Below, in pieces: positions 6,085 through 13,818 of a stretch of 15,199 nucleotides of DNA. Both the position numbers and the translations under genes were made by a program. The notes beneath the pieces were generated by a model. That model worked only from the letters and a program-made list of their open reading frames with translations. It searched no databases and was not told where the DNA came from. Every line of letters starts with the position of its first letter. The stretch's first letter is position 1. Location of the stretch: NCBI GenBank assembly GCA_900550105.1, contig URQW01000062.1, positions 1 to 15,199 of the forward strand, written 5' to 3'. The stretch is from an uncultured Pelosinus sp. Lineage in GTDB: Bacteria; Bacillota; Negativicutes; UMGS1260.

Positions 6085-8712
6085 ATGAGTTTGTATGAAC
6101 GCATTTACTTGCATCCTACGTTGAACAGTGTTCTTGATAATTATATATTAGCATTTTTAAACAGGGACTTTATTAATACTGTTACTATAATCGATGAGAA
6201 GGATCTGCGTAAAGCTGGATGGCTTGCTTCAATTCTAGCTGATAGTGAACTTGAGGAACACAGACAGAAGGCGCAGATATTTGCAACTTTGTTGCACATA
6301 ATGAATAAGGACAATGTTTCTTTTAGCCAAATTAGCTATGTGATTTTTTCACGTACGGGCAATTTGCTCGCGACACGATACCTTACTAATTTATTTGATA
6401 GCCATCCAAGTGATTTGACGAATTGGCTATTTAAATATAGTTTTGGTCCAGTACTAGATTATGAACTTGGTTTCAAGCGTATTGAAAACACTATAAGGTT
6501 AGAAAAGGGTAGTATTTTAGCTACTGATTTTCAAAAAATACTGTGGAAAACCTTATTTGAACAGAAGCAGATATGTATATCTGCACCGACATCAAGCGGC
6601 AAGTCCTTTATATTAAAAAAGTTTATAGAGACTAAGTTTTACTGTGCTAAAACCTTTAAAGTACTGTATATAGTGCCATCAAAGGCACTGCTAAACGAGG
6701 TAAGCGATGATTTTCGTCAGATACTGGGAGATGACGTTATCATTAAAACTGCCTTTATAGACGAGGCTGCTGATACTGCTGCCAAGTTATTGTATGTTTT
6801 AACTCCAGAGAGATGCTTAAAGTTACTCCAAAAGAGCGGTGATACTTGGTTTTTTCCACACATAGTATTTGTAGATGAAATTCAGAATGTTGAAGATGAG
6901 CATGGTCGTGGCGTATTAATGGAATATGTTTTAGCAGAGATAGCTAAGAAATGGGATAACGCTGTAATTATTTCTGCGGGGCCATTTATCGAAAATAGTC
7001 ATAAGCTGTTTGAAAGAGTATTTCTAAAAGAAGGTAAGGCAGTTGAAACAAATCTATCACCCGTGTTTCAAATAAAAGCTAGTGTTCGATTAAACGTAAA
7101 GGATAGTCAGCTGGAATTATATATTCAGTCTTTTTGTGGTGAGAAGCCATTACGGTTTACTATTCCGAATGATTTATACTCCTGTAAGAATGCAACTTTT
7201 GGGCAGATTATTACGCGCGTCATTTCCGTATTAGGTAATAGAGGACAGAGCATTGTATATGCATCTAGAACCGACTTGGCGGAAAAATGGGCCCTATTAT
7301 TTGCGGAGAATGTTGATAGGCTAGAAAGTAAGCGAGAAATAGAACCCCTTCTGGAATACTTAGAGGAGGAAATTCACCCCAAGTACTATTTAATAAAATG
7401 CTTAAAGGCAAATACTGCCTTTCATCATAGTAAGTTACCGGATATTGTTCGAAGGGAAATTGAGTATTTATTTAAACAAGGTGAGATAGAAAAAATATTT
7501 TGCACCTCTACATTACTCCAAGGGGTTAATCTACCAGCTCACAACCTCTTTATTACATCACCAAAGAAGAAGAATATGAACTTATCAGGTTTTGAGTTTG
7601 GTAATTTGTCTGGAAGAGCAGGGCGAATTAATGATTCATTGTTTGGCTCAATTTTTTGTATAGAAAAGGAAGATACTGATGAAAGCTGGGGGGATGACTA
7701 TTACTCTAAGTCTTATAAGAAAGAAGTTATCCCCGCTACTACGAAAGCACTAGGCGATCCGTCATTTTATAATGATTTAGAAAAAATGCCTGGAGATATT
7801 TCAGAAACCCATTCTTATGTTATATCATTCTTGCGCCATAAGTTTCTTTCCGAAGGTAGCAACATAGAAGATTATTTAATGGCAAAGGGACAAACAAAAG
7901 CAGAGATAAAATCAATTATTAAAGCTCTAAGCAATTCTCTTAACACTATCAAGTTATCACCGAAAATATTAAATTTAAATCCTTCAATTGATCCTTTACT
8001 CCAGGATCAGCTCTATAGTCAAATTAAGGCTGAGGGTATTGAAAATTGGGTATTAATTCCCAACCATAATTTTTATCGGAGAATTGGGAAGGAATATGTG
8101 AATAACTATGCATATGATGAGCTCAGTTTTTATTGGCAGTTGGCTACTATATGCGAAAAACTCGACTTCATATTTAATATTAAGGATGAGGCTTATTTTA
8201 AGCATGATATATCTTTATCACTAAAAAGTATTGCTTATTTTGGGTTTAGATGGTTGCAAAACAAAAGTTATAAAGAGATTATTGATGATGATATAAGATT
8301 TTATGCTAAGTTTTTAAAGAAGATCGACCCCAATAGTGACGATGATATAAATAAGAGGATAAATGAAATTATAAACATTCATACAAAAATAGTTACCTTT
8401 CTTTTGGTTAAGTATTTTAAGGTTCTGGCAGATGTTCTTGAGTATATGATGACAGAAGAAGAAAATGAAAAATATAGATTAACGCTATCTCTTCCCATAA
8501 TGCTTGAATTAGGAACTACTGAACCAGTAGTTATACAGTTAATATCAGCTGGAATTACAAGGAGTGTAGCGTTGAAGGTCTTTGGCGAGTACAAAAAAAG
8601 TCCAGTTAATTTAGAGAAAGATATTTTTGAATGGCTCCGAGAAAGTGGATCTAAATTAAATCTTAAATCAATTTATCTTAGATATTTGAAGAAGCTAAAG
8701 TTTATTAGATGA
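6085..8712 (+). CDS. hamB: Ski2-like SF2 helicase, HamB-like
   Basis: The 875-aa product carries a complete SF2 helicase core. Motif I is APTSSGKS at 167-174, Ia is VPSKAL near 197-202, Ib is TPER at 240-243, and II is DEIQ at 264-267. Motif III is SAGP at 297-300, V is STLLQGVNLPAHN from 475, and VI is GRAGR at 510-514. The GVNLPA and GRAGR pair is characteristic of Ski2-like helicases, the group containing HamB. Residues 1-155 form a likely helical N domain, and about 540-875 is a large helical C-terminal part. In Hachiman, HamB scans DNA and controls the HamA nuclease. The gene sits 11 bases after the DUF1837 gene, with GGCGGTG as ribosome site, and 23 bases before the third gene. The subfamily label rests on motifs and the DUF1837 neighbour. 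Confidence 0.82.
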   Translation: MSLYERIYLHPTLNSVLDNYILAFLNRDFINTVTIIDEKDLRKAGWLASILADSELEEHRQKAQIFATLLHIMNKDNVSFSQISYVIFSRTGNLLATRYLTNLFDSHPSDLTNWLFKYSFGPVLDYELGFKRIENTIRLEKGSILATDFQKILWKTLFEQKQICISAPTSSGKSFILKKFIETKFYCAKTFKVLYIVPSKALLNEVSDDFRQILGDDVIIKTAFIDEAADTAAKLLYVLTPERCLKLLQKSGDTWFFPHIVFVDEIQNVEDEHGRGVLMEYVLAEIAKKWDNAVIISAGPFIENSHKLFERVFLKEGKAVETNLSPVFQIKASVRLNVKDSQLELYIQSFCGEKPLRFTIPNDLYSCKNATFGQIITRVISVLGNRGQSIVYASRTDLAEKWALLFAENVDRLESKREIEPLLEYLEEEIHPKYYLIKCLKANTAFHHSKLPDIVRREIEYLFKQGEIEKIFCTSTLLQGVNLPAHNLFITSPKKKNMNLSGFEFGNLSGRAGRINDSLFGSIFCIEKEDTDESWGDDYYSKSYKKEVIPATTKALGDPSFYNDLEKMPGDISETHSYVISFLRHKFLSEGSNIEDYLMAKGQTKAEIKSIIKALSNSLNTIKLSPKILNLNPSIDPLLQDQLYSQIKAEGIENWVLIPNHNFYRRIGKEYVNNYAYDELSFYWQLATICEKLDFIFNIKDEAYFKHDISLSLKSIAYFGFRWLQNKSYKEIIDDDIRFYAKFLKKIDPNSDDDINKRINEIINIHTKIVTFLLVKYFKVLADVLEYMMTEEENEKYRLTLSLPIMLELGTTEPVVIQLISAGITRSVALKVFGEYKKSPVNLEKDIFEWLRESGSKLNLKSIYLRYLKKLKFIR

Positions 8713-8735
8713 TAACGTTGAAAAGAGGGATTTAG

Positions 8736-11252
8736 TTGGTCGATTTTAAGAAGAAACTTGGTAAAAGAACTATAGAGAAAAAGATTCATCCTAGTGAAAT
8801 ATATGAAACTCTTGACCGAGCTAGCGATAAGGGGCCCTTAAGAACGCCGCAGAATGATGTGTTAAATGATTGGTTTGAAAACTATCAGAAGGAAAAGGAT
8901 GTTATATTAAAGCTTCATACGGGACAAGGAAAGACGTTAATTGGTCTTTTAATGTTACAGTCCAGATTAAATCAAGGCCATGGACCTGCTGTCTATCTGT
9001 GTCCTAATAACTATCTAGTAGACCAAACCTGTAATCAGGCAGATAGCTTCGGAATTAGTTATTCTGTATCACACGGTGAGTTGCCGCAAGAATTTATTGA
9101 CGGAAAGAATATTTTAATTACATCAGTTAATAAGTTGTTTAATGGCGAGACTAAGTTTGGTCTAGGACTTAAATCGTTAAAAGTTCCTACCATACTAATG
9201 GACGACTCGCATACTTGTATAGAAACGATTAAGGAAGCATGTAAAATAACACTTAAAAATGATAGGCAAGCTTATCATGATATATTAGAATTATTTGGTG
9301 CAGAACTAGAAAAGCAAGGTGTTGGAACTTACGCAGATCTTATTAACAACGATTATGATGCTCTATTACCTGTGCCATATTGGGACTGGCAAGATAAGCA
9401 TGTTGAAATAGCTAATATATTATCACGGAATAAAGATTTAAAAGAGATAAAATTTGCATGGCCTATATTAAAAAATATTATTAGGGACTGTCAATGCATA
9501 ATATCGGGTGCAGCACTGGAAATAGCTCCCTACTCCGTACCATTACATCTTTTTGGTTCTTTTTATAATGCCTCACACAGAGTATTCATGTCAGCAACTG
9601 TAAGTGATGATGCATTTTTTGTAAAAGGACTTGGACTTAATGCTAAAGCCATTCAGACCCCTCTTTGCTATAAGAACGAAAAATGGTCCGGGGAAAAAAT
9701 GGTTCTCATTCCGTCTTTAATTGATGAATCTCTCGACAGGGCAGAAATCGTAAGTAAGTTTGCTAAGCCCACTAATGGGAGGAGTTTTGGAGTGGTAGCA
9801 CTTACACCAAGTTTTAAAGGTACAAGGGATTGGGCTGAGTACAAAAGCATTATCGCAACAAAAGAAACTATTAATCAAGAAATTGGTAATTTGAAGGTGA
9901 AAAAGTGTGAGAATACCTTAATAATTGTGAATAGATATGACGGTATTGATTTACCCGATAGTTCGTGCCGCATATTAATACTTGATTCTAAGCCATATTC
10001 CGAGTCATTAATTGAACGATATATTGAGAGCTGCTTAAGTAATAGTGATGTTATTGCTATTAAAACTGCACAAACTATTGAACAAGGTATGGGGAGAGCG
10101 GTAAGAGGAGAAAAAGATTATTGTGCAATACTTCTAATAGGAACAGATCTAATAAAGTTTATCAGGAGTAATGCTACTAGAAGATATTTTTCTCAACAAA
10201 CGCGAACACAAATTGAAATTGGGATTGAGGTTGCAGAGTTCGCTAAAGACGAGATAAAGAGTGGGCTAGATCAATTTGAAGCATTAAAGAACTTAATAAA
10301 TCAGCTTTTAAAAAGAGATGAGGGGTGGAAGGACTACTATACCGAAATGATGGATAGTATGCCTCGCGAGACAAAAGGGCAAAAAATCATTAACCAATTT
10401 GAGGCGGAAAAAAAAGCTGAGGAAAAATATAATAATGGTGATTATTTAGGTGCAGCTGATGTAATACAACGTCTAATAGATAAGGAAATTTCTAGCGAAG
10501 AAGAAAAAGGGTGGTATCTACAGGAGAAAGCTCGATATTATTATGCTTACTCGAAGGTAGAGTCTAATAAAGTGCAAGTTGCTGCTCATAAGAAGAATAG
10601 ATACCTACTAAAACCAAGAGATGGAATGGTGATTTCAAAGCTGACACCAATAAGCTTTAAAAGGGTTGAAAACATCGTAAAGTGGATACATCAATTTGAA
10701 AAATTCGATGACCTAGTTGTTGAAGTGGATAATATTTTAAGTAGCTTGAGGTTTGGGGTAAAAGCGGATAACTTTGAGCAGGCGTTTGATAACCTAGCTA
10801 AAGTTCTTGGCTTCATTAGTGAACGTCCGGACAAGGAGTGGAAGGAGGGGCCAGACAACCTATGGAAGGTGCGCGACAACCAATACTTACTAGTGGAATG
10901 TAAAAACTGTGTAGAGCTTACAAGAGGCGAAATTTGTAAAGAAGAAACTGGACAAATGAACAATGCTTCTGCTTGGTTTGAAAGAAACTATGGTGAGCTA
11001 GCAGTGAAAAGAATTATGATAATCCCTACTAAGAAGGTAAGTAGAGCTGCTGGTTTTAATGATGATGTTGAGATAATGAGAGAAAAGAGCTTGAAAGCAT
11101 TAGCACAAAACGTCAGGAAGTTCTTTTTTGAGTTTAAGAATACAGATTTGAATGACCTGTCTGAGCAAAGGATACAAGAACTTCTTAAGGCCCATAAGCT
11201 TATGGTTGAAGATCTACTTATTCGGTATTCGGAAAAGCCGAAGTATTACTAA
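8736..11252 (+). CDS. DinG/XPD-like helicase with C-terminal PD-(D/E)XK nuclease domain
   Basis: The product is 838 aa from a TTG start with AGAGGGA (8724-8730) five bases upstream; no better start precedes the Walker A. Motif I is HTGQGKT (61-67), Ia YLCPNN (87-92), II DDSH (156-159, a DEAH variant), III SAT (286-288) and VI QGMGRAVR (450-457). SATVSDDAFFVKGLGL and QGMGRAVR are typical of the DinG/XPD/Rad3 group. No four-cysteine iron-sulphur cluster motif is seen between motifs I and II. Residues about 540-640 are helical and charged. At about 670-730, LGFISERPDKEWKEGPDNLW leads to YLLVECKN: D707, E721 and K723 fit a PD-(D/E)XK restriction-type nuclease. The gene follows the HamB-like gene by 23 bases, so it belongs to the same operon. 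It is not a usual Hachiman gene; its exact role is unknown. Confidence 0.8.
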   Translation: MVDFKKKLGKRTIEKKIHPSEIYETLDRASDKGPLRTPQNDVLNDWFENYQKEKDVILKLHTGQGKTLIGLLMLQSRLNQGHGPAVYLCPNNYLVDQTCNQADSFGISYSVSHGELPQEFIDGKNILITSVNKLFNGETKFGLGLKSLKVPTILMDDSHTCIETIKEACKITLKNDRQAYHDILELFGAELEKQGVGTYADLINNDYDALLPVPYWDWQDKHVEIANILSRNKDLKEIKFAWPILKNIIRDCQCIISGAALEIAPYSVPLHLFGSFYNASHRVFMSATVSDDAFFVKGLGLNAKAIQTPLCYKNEKWSGEKMVLIPSLIDESLDRAEIVSKFAKPTNGRSFGVVALTPSFKGTRDWAEYKSIIATKETINQEIGNLKVKKCENTLIIVNRYDGIDLPDSSCRILILDSKPYSESLIERYIESCLSNSDVIAIKTAQTIEQGMGRAVRGEKDYCAILLIGTDLIKFIRSNATRRYFSQQTRTQIEIGIEVAEFAKDEIKSGLDQFEALKNLINQLLKRDEGWKDYYTEMMDSMPRETKGQKIINQFEAEKKAEEKYNNGDYLGAADVIQRLIDKEISSEEEKGWYLQEKARYYYAYSKVESNKVQVAAHKKNRYLLKPRDGMVISKLTPISFKRVENIVKWIHQFEKFDDLVVEVDNILSSLRFGVKADNFEQAFDNLAKVLGFISERPDKEWKEGPDNLWKVRDNQYLLVECKNCVELTRGEICKEETGQMNNASAWFERNYGELAVKRIMIIPTKKVSRAAGFNDDVEIMREKSLKALAQNVRKFFFEFKNTDLNDLSEQRIQELLKAHKLMVEDLLIRYSEKPKYY

Positions 11253-11347
11253 GCCTGTTATCAAGGTGGATTTTAGGGCAGGAAGCCATTCGGGAAATTT
11301 CTCACTTTTAAGTGTTACATTAAAATGAAAAATACATCGATATTGAT

Positions 11348-11408
11348 CCATGGACCAAACCGTTATCTTAGTATAACGGCCCCAAATGGGCTGCTTCATT
11401 GTCCATGG
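11348..11408. repeat. Nested inverted repeats able to fold as a three-way junction
   Basis: CCATGGAC (11348-11355) and GTCCATGG (11401-11408) are perfect inverted arms. Inside, CCGTTAT (11360-11366) pairs with ATAACGG (11373-11379) around CTTAGT, and CCC (11381-11383) pairs with GGG (11388-11390). It lies about 100 bases after the stop of the helicase-nuclease gene and before any terminator, so it could be the 3' UTR of the operon, a small RNA, or a mobile-element relic. On the minus strand a 65-codon frame runs through it. Confidence 0.5.
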
Positions 11409-11520
11409 CATTCCTCACCCTTAAGTATTCTGTCATTGAAACTACCAAATTAATTGAAAGTCAACGGAACGAACATAGATTTGTGCTAAGGTTATTTAAT
11501 AAAATATGATCAACTTTAAG

Positions 11521-11550
11521 CCGTCTTCAACTGTGAGGACGGTTTTTGTT
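11521..11550 (+). terminator. Terminator downstream of the defence operon
   Basis: CCGTCTTC (11521-11528) pairs with GAGGACGG (11535-11542), one T-G wobble, loop of six, followed by TTTTTGTTT. It is 268 bases after the stop of the third defence gene, so the operon probably has a long 3' UTR. Confidence 0.75.
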
Positions 11551-11686
11551 TAACGAAATTATTATACAAGATTCGAACTCGCCTAGCTTCTATTGATGTT
11601 CCAGAATACGACTATCGGATAGAAAGATGGCGTAGCAGTACGTATTGTTCTAAAAAAACGCAAGTGATAAACACCAATTCATACGA

Positions 11687-11725
11687 AAAAATACGTGTTT
11701 AGCAATTTGCTAAACACGTATTTTT
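11687..11725. terminator. Bidirectional terminator between the defence operon and int
   Basis: Bases 11687-11705 and 11707-11725 are perfect inverted arms (19 positions, core TACGTGTTTAGCAA and TTGCTAAACACGTA) around one central base. Both outer flanks give T-runs, so it can stop transcripts from either strand. It lies 67 bases after the int stop codon on the minus strand. Confidence 0.85.
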
Positions 11726-11791
11726 CATTACAGGGAGTGTTAAATCAGTAATAGAAAGTTTCCTTGTTACTTTTAGTATTTACTGCCAGAA

Positions 11792-13000
11792 TTAGCAAAA
11801 AGATTTATGCTGCTTTATTTTTGCTTTTTCGGTGCTATCATGAACAAATTTCTCCATAATATCGGCAGTTTCTTTTTCGGCTGATTGAACTAAATGGCTG
11901 TAAATATCCATTGTAGTGGAAGCGTTAGAATGCCCTAATTTTCCTGCGACTGTTCGAATATCAACACCACTTGTAATGAGATAGGTAGCGTTCATATGAC
12001 GAAATGCATGAATGCTGATTTTAGGTAAATTGTGCTCGACAACGAAACGTTTTAGCCATGTATTAATGCTGTGAGGGTGAGCTGCTTTGCCATTCCAAGT
12101 GGTAAATACGAATTGATGGCAGGGGTCTTTTTCCCATTTGTTTCCTAATTCTAATTGGGCGGATGCTTGTTCTAATTTATGATGTTTTAAAAGCTGAGTT
12201 AATGAGGCTGGTATACTAATGAGACGATTACTGCTGTTAGTTTTTGTGTTCTTTAAGATGATTCCATGTTTAGGAACATAGACGGCAGCTTGCTCGATCT
12301 GGATAGTATGTTGAGCGAAGTCGATATGTTTCCATTCAAGACCAAATATTTCTTCGCGACGGAGGCTTCCTGTAAGCGCTAGTAAAATCATAATTTTATA
12401 TTTTAAGGGTTCTGTTTCAAGTAGTAGTAAAAAATATCCTAATTCCTCTGGTGAATATATTTTCTTGGGCGTGTGCTTTAGCTTAGGTATTTCAATGCGT
12501 TCTACCGGATTGAAGGGAAGAAGATTCCACTTTACGGCTCTGTTAAACATAATAGAAAGAAGCTCATAATGTTTTTTTATAGTGGCTGGAGATAATTTAA
12601 TTGGCTCTTTTGTAGCAAGATGACTTACGGTACCTTGTAGCTTGGTAAAGAAGCTGTTCAGATGAATGGGCTCTATTTTATCAAGCCTCTTTTGTCCGAG
12701 AGCAGCACTAATGCGTTTAAAAGCATGATCATACGTATTAAGCGTGGTTGCTTCTAAGTTAGTTGATGCATAGTGTTCCTTCCAATAGTCAAAGTATTGG
12801 TTTAGGGTCATTTTGCCACTAGAAGCAATTTGGCCTTTTTCAATTTCAGCAATAAATAAGGCATATTGTTTTTCGGCTTCTCTTTGGTTTTTTGCAGTAA
12901 CTGTTTTTCGGTGTAAAATAGGTTGGCCTAAGCCATTTGAGCCGGAAGACACTGTTAATCTGTATGAGTTTTCTCCGCGTTTTTCTATTTTTTTTGCCAT
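11792..13000 (-). CDS. int: Tyrosine-type site-specific integrase
   Basis: The 402-aa product is a complete tyrosine recombinase of the Tn916/phage-integrase type. The N-terminal part (about 1-60) resembles an arm-binding domain. Residues 65-160 form the SAM-like core-binding domain (MTLNQYFDYWKEHY). The catalytic domain has R214 (GSLRREEIFGLEW), H331-x-x-R334 (HAFRH), H357 (KLGHS) and the nucleophile Y367 (MDIYSHL), so all key residues are present and it should be active. I place the start at ATG 13000: AAAGGTGA lies six bases upstream. A GTG further upstream (13009) would fall inside that ribosome site. It would cut and join attachment sites, probably in a tRNA 3' end. A terminator stands directly before its ribosome site, so expression may need read-through. 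Confidence 0.95.
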   Translation of the reverse strand: MAKKIEKRGENSYRLTVSSGSNGLGQPILHRKTVTAKNQREAEKQYALFIAEIEKGQIASSGKMTLNQYFDYWKEHYASTNLEATTLNTYDHAFKRISAALGQKRLDKIEPIHLNSFFTKLQGTVSHLATKEPIKLSPATIKKHYELLSIMFNRAVKWNLLPFNPVERIEIPKLKHTPKKIYSPEELGYFLLLLETEPLKYKIMILLALTGSLRREEIFGLEWKHIDFAQHTIQIEQAAVYVPKHGIILKNTKTNSSNRLISIPASLTQLLKHHKLEQASAQLELGNKWEKDPCHQFVFTTWNGKAAHPHSINTWLKRFVVEHNLPKISIHAFRHMNATYLITSGVDIRTVAGKLGHSNASTTMDIYSHLVQSAEKETADIMEKFVHDSTEKAKIKQHKSFC

Positions 13001-13030
13001 TTTGATCACCTTTTCTTTGTTTTTAGCAAT

Positions 13031-13057
13031 AAAAAAAGAGCTGCGGTTGCAGCTCTT
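13031..13057 (-). terminator. Intrinsic terminator between xis and int
   Basis: Read on the minus strand, AAGAGCTGC pairs with GCAGCTCTT (13049-13057 with 13036-13044), loop AACC, followed by a run of T (13035-13031). It lies 22 bases after the xis stop and its T-run ends 17 bases before the int Shine-Dalgarno. There is no room for a promoter between it and int. Confidence 0.88.
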
Positions 13058-13079
13058 GCGATGCGGTATTTTAATAGTC

Positions 13080-13265
13080 TTAAAGTGTTTCGGAATGAGT
13101 CATATTTTCTTGTTTATCCATCCAGGCTAAGACGGATTCCATTCGGTAAAATATTCGTCCGGCTGTTCGAAAATGTGGTAAATGTTGATTAATTCGTAAT
13201 AAGCGTATCGTCCAATAAGATAAGCCTAACTCATGGGCTAATTCACGTTCTGATAAAATTTTCAT
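13080..13265 (-). CDS. xis: Excisionase-like small HTH protein
   Basis: The 61-aa product is a MerR/HTH_17-type winged helix: ILSERELAHELGLSYWTIRLL is the helix-turn-helix, followed by HLPHFRTAGRIFYRMESVLAWMDKQ, the typical wing and closing helix of excisionases. Such proteins bend DNA at attachment sites and drive the integrase toward excision. A perfect AAGGAGG lies 9 bases before the ATG. It is directly upstream of int on the same strand, with a terminator between them, and downstream of the relaxase gene after 68 bases. The family also includes small transcription regulators, so a second role in controlling the mobilization genes is possible. Confidence 0.85.
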   Translation of the reverse strand: MKILSERELAHELGLSYWTIRLLRINQHLPHFRTAGRIFYRMESVLAWMDKQENMTHSETL

Positions 13266-13333
13266 ATAAAATATCCTCCTTCAAAATAATAATATATAAC
13301 CAAAGATGTAGCATTTTACGTTAAGTTGTTTTT

Positions 13334-13816
13334 TCAGTAATTCATGTGTATAGTTGAAAGGTCATAATTTTCTAGAATTAAATTGATATTTTCTTTTATT
13401 CCATGTAGCATAGAATAATTTACGTTCATTCGCTTTCCCGTTAGAAAATCGATATTATTGCAGATAAAATGAGTGTGGAGATTATCGGTGTTAATATGTA
13501 CCGCCATTAGTACTTGATAATTTCCTCCGAAATATGCAATTAATTCGCAGACTTGTACGGAAAGAACATAAAAGGTGTAGGGATCGACTGTATCAGAAGT
13601 GTCGACACTGAGCACAAAGTGATGGTACGTGTGTCCATTTTCCTGATTAAATATTTTTTTTACCAAAATCATAGAATTGAAAGGGAAATGGATATTGATA
13701 TTGCTGCCATAAATTAAATCCAGTTTCGTAGATCGGCAGTCGGTAATATAAATGCAGCGACTATATAAGTCGTTTAAGTCTTGATCTTTTTTTGTAATTA
13801 CCTTAAATATGCTCAT
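13334..13816 (-). CDS. Short MOBP-type relaxase (catalytic domain only)
   Basis: The 160-aa product matches the N-terminal catalytic domain of MOBP/VirD2-like relaxases and nothing more. Near the N terminus, YSRCIYITDCRSTK offers Y18 and Y23 as the candidate nicking tyrosine. HHFVLSVD (65-72) is motif II. VHINTDNLHTHFICNN (106-121) is the metal-binding histidine triad motif with H107, H114 and H116, followed by LTGKRMN. It then ends in LILENYDLSTIHMNY, where usual relaxases continue for several hundred residues. The downstream sequence shows no continuation in any frame, so it is short by design or by old deletion. Its ATG is two bases after the MobC-like stop, which suggests translational coupling. 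Such an enzyme nicks oriT to start conjugative transfer. Confidence 0.82.
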   Translation of the reverse strand: MSIFKVITKKDQDLNDLYSRCIYITDCRSTKLDLIYGSNINIHFPFNSMILVKKIFNQENGHTYHHFVLSVDTSDTVDPYTFYVLSVQVCELIAYFGGNYQVLMAVHINTDNLHTHFICNNIDFLTGKRMNVNYSMLHGIKENINLILENYDLSTIHMNY

Positions 13817-13818
13817 GG

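Larger units (their letters stand above)
11253..11791. other. Intergenic region between the defence operon and the integrase
   Basis: No convincing gene. It contains the structured repeat cluster at 11348-11408, two terminators (11521-11550 and 11687-11725), and a tRNA T-arm-like string around 11571-11582. An open stretch with no clear start, reading IRTRLASIDVPEYDYRIERW and on to a stop at 11701, may be the relic of a lost gene; I do not recognise it. Confidence 0.5.

Noticed and set aside
11214..11411. 65-codon minus-strand frame starting MPWTMKQPIWGR
   Set aside because: It has a passable GTGAGGA before the ATG, but it overlaps the end of the helicase-nuclease gene, runs through the inverted-repeat cluster, and shows no recognisable domain. 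Kept only as a weak alternative explanation of that cluster.
11571..11703. Relic coding frame (IRTRLASIDVPEYDYRIERW...)
   Set aside because: Open for about 45 codons but with no start codon, ribosome site or recognised family; it may be a decayed gene end, but this cannot be supported from the sequence alone.
12813..13130. 105-codon plus-strand frame opposite int and xis
   Set aside because: It is antisense to the integrase N terminus and crosses the xis-int terminator; the reverse frames have clear conserved domains.
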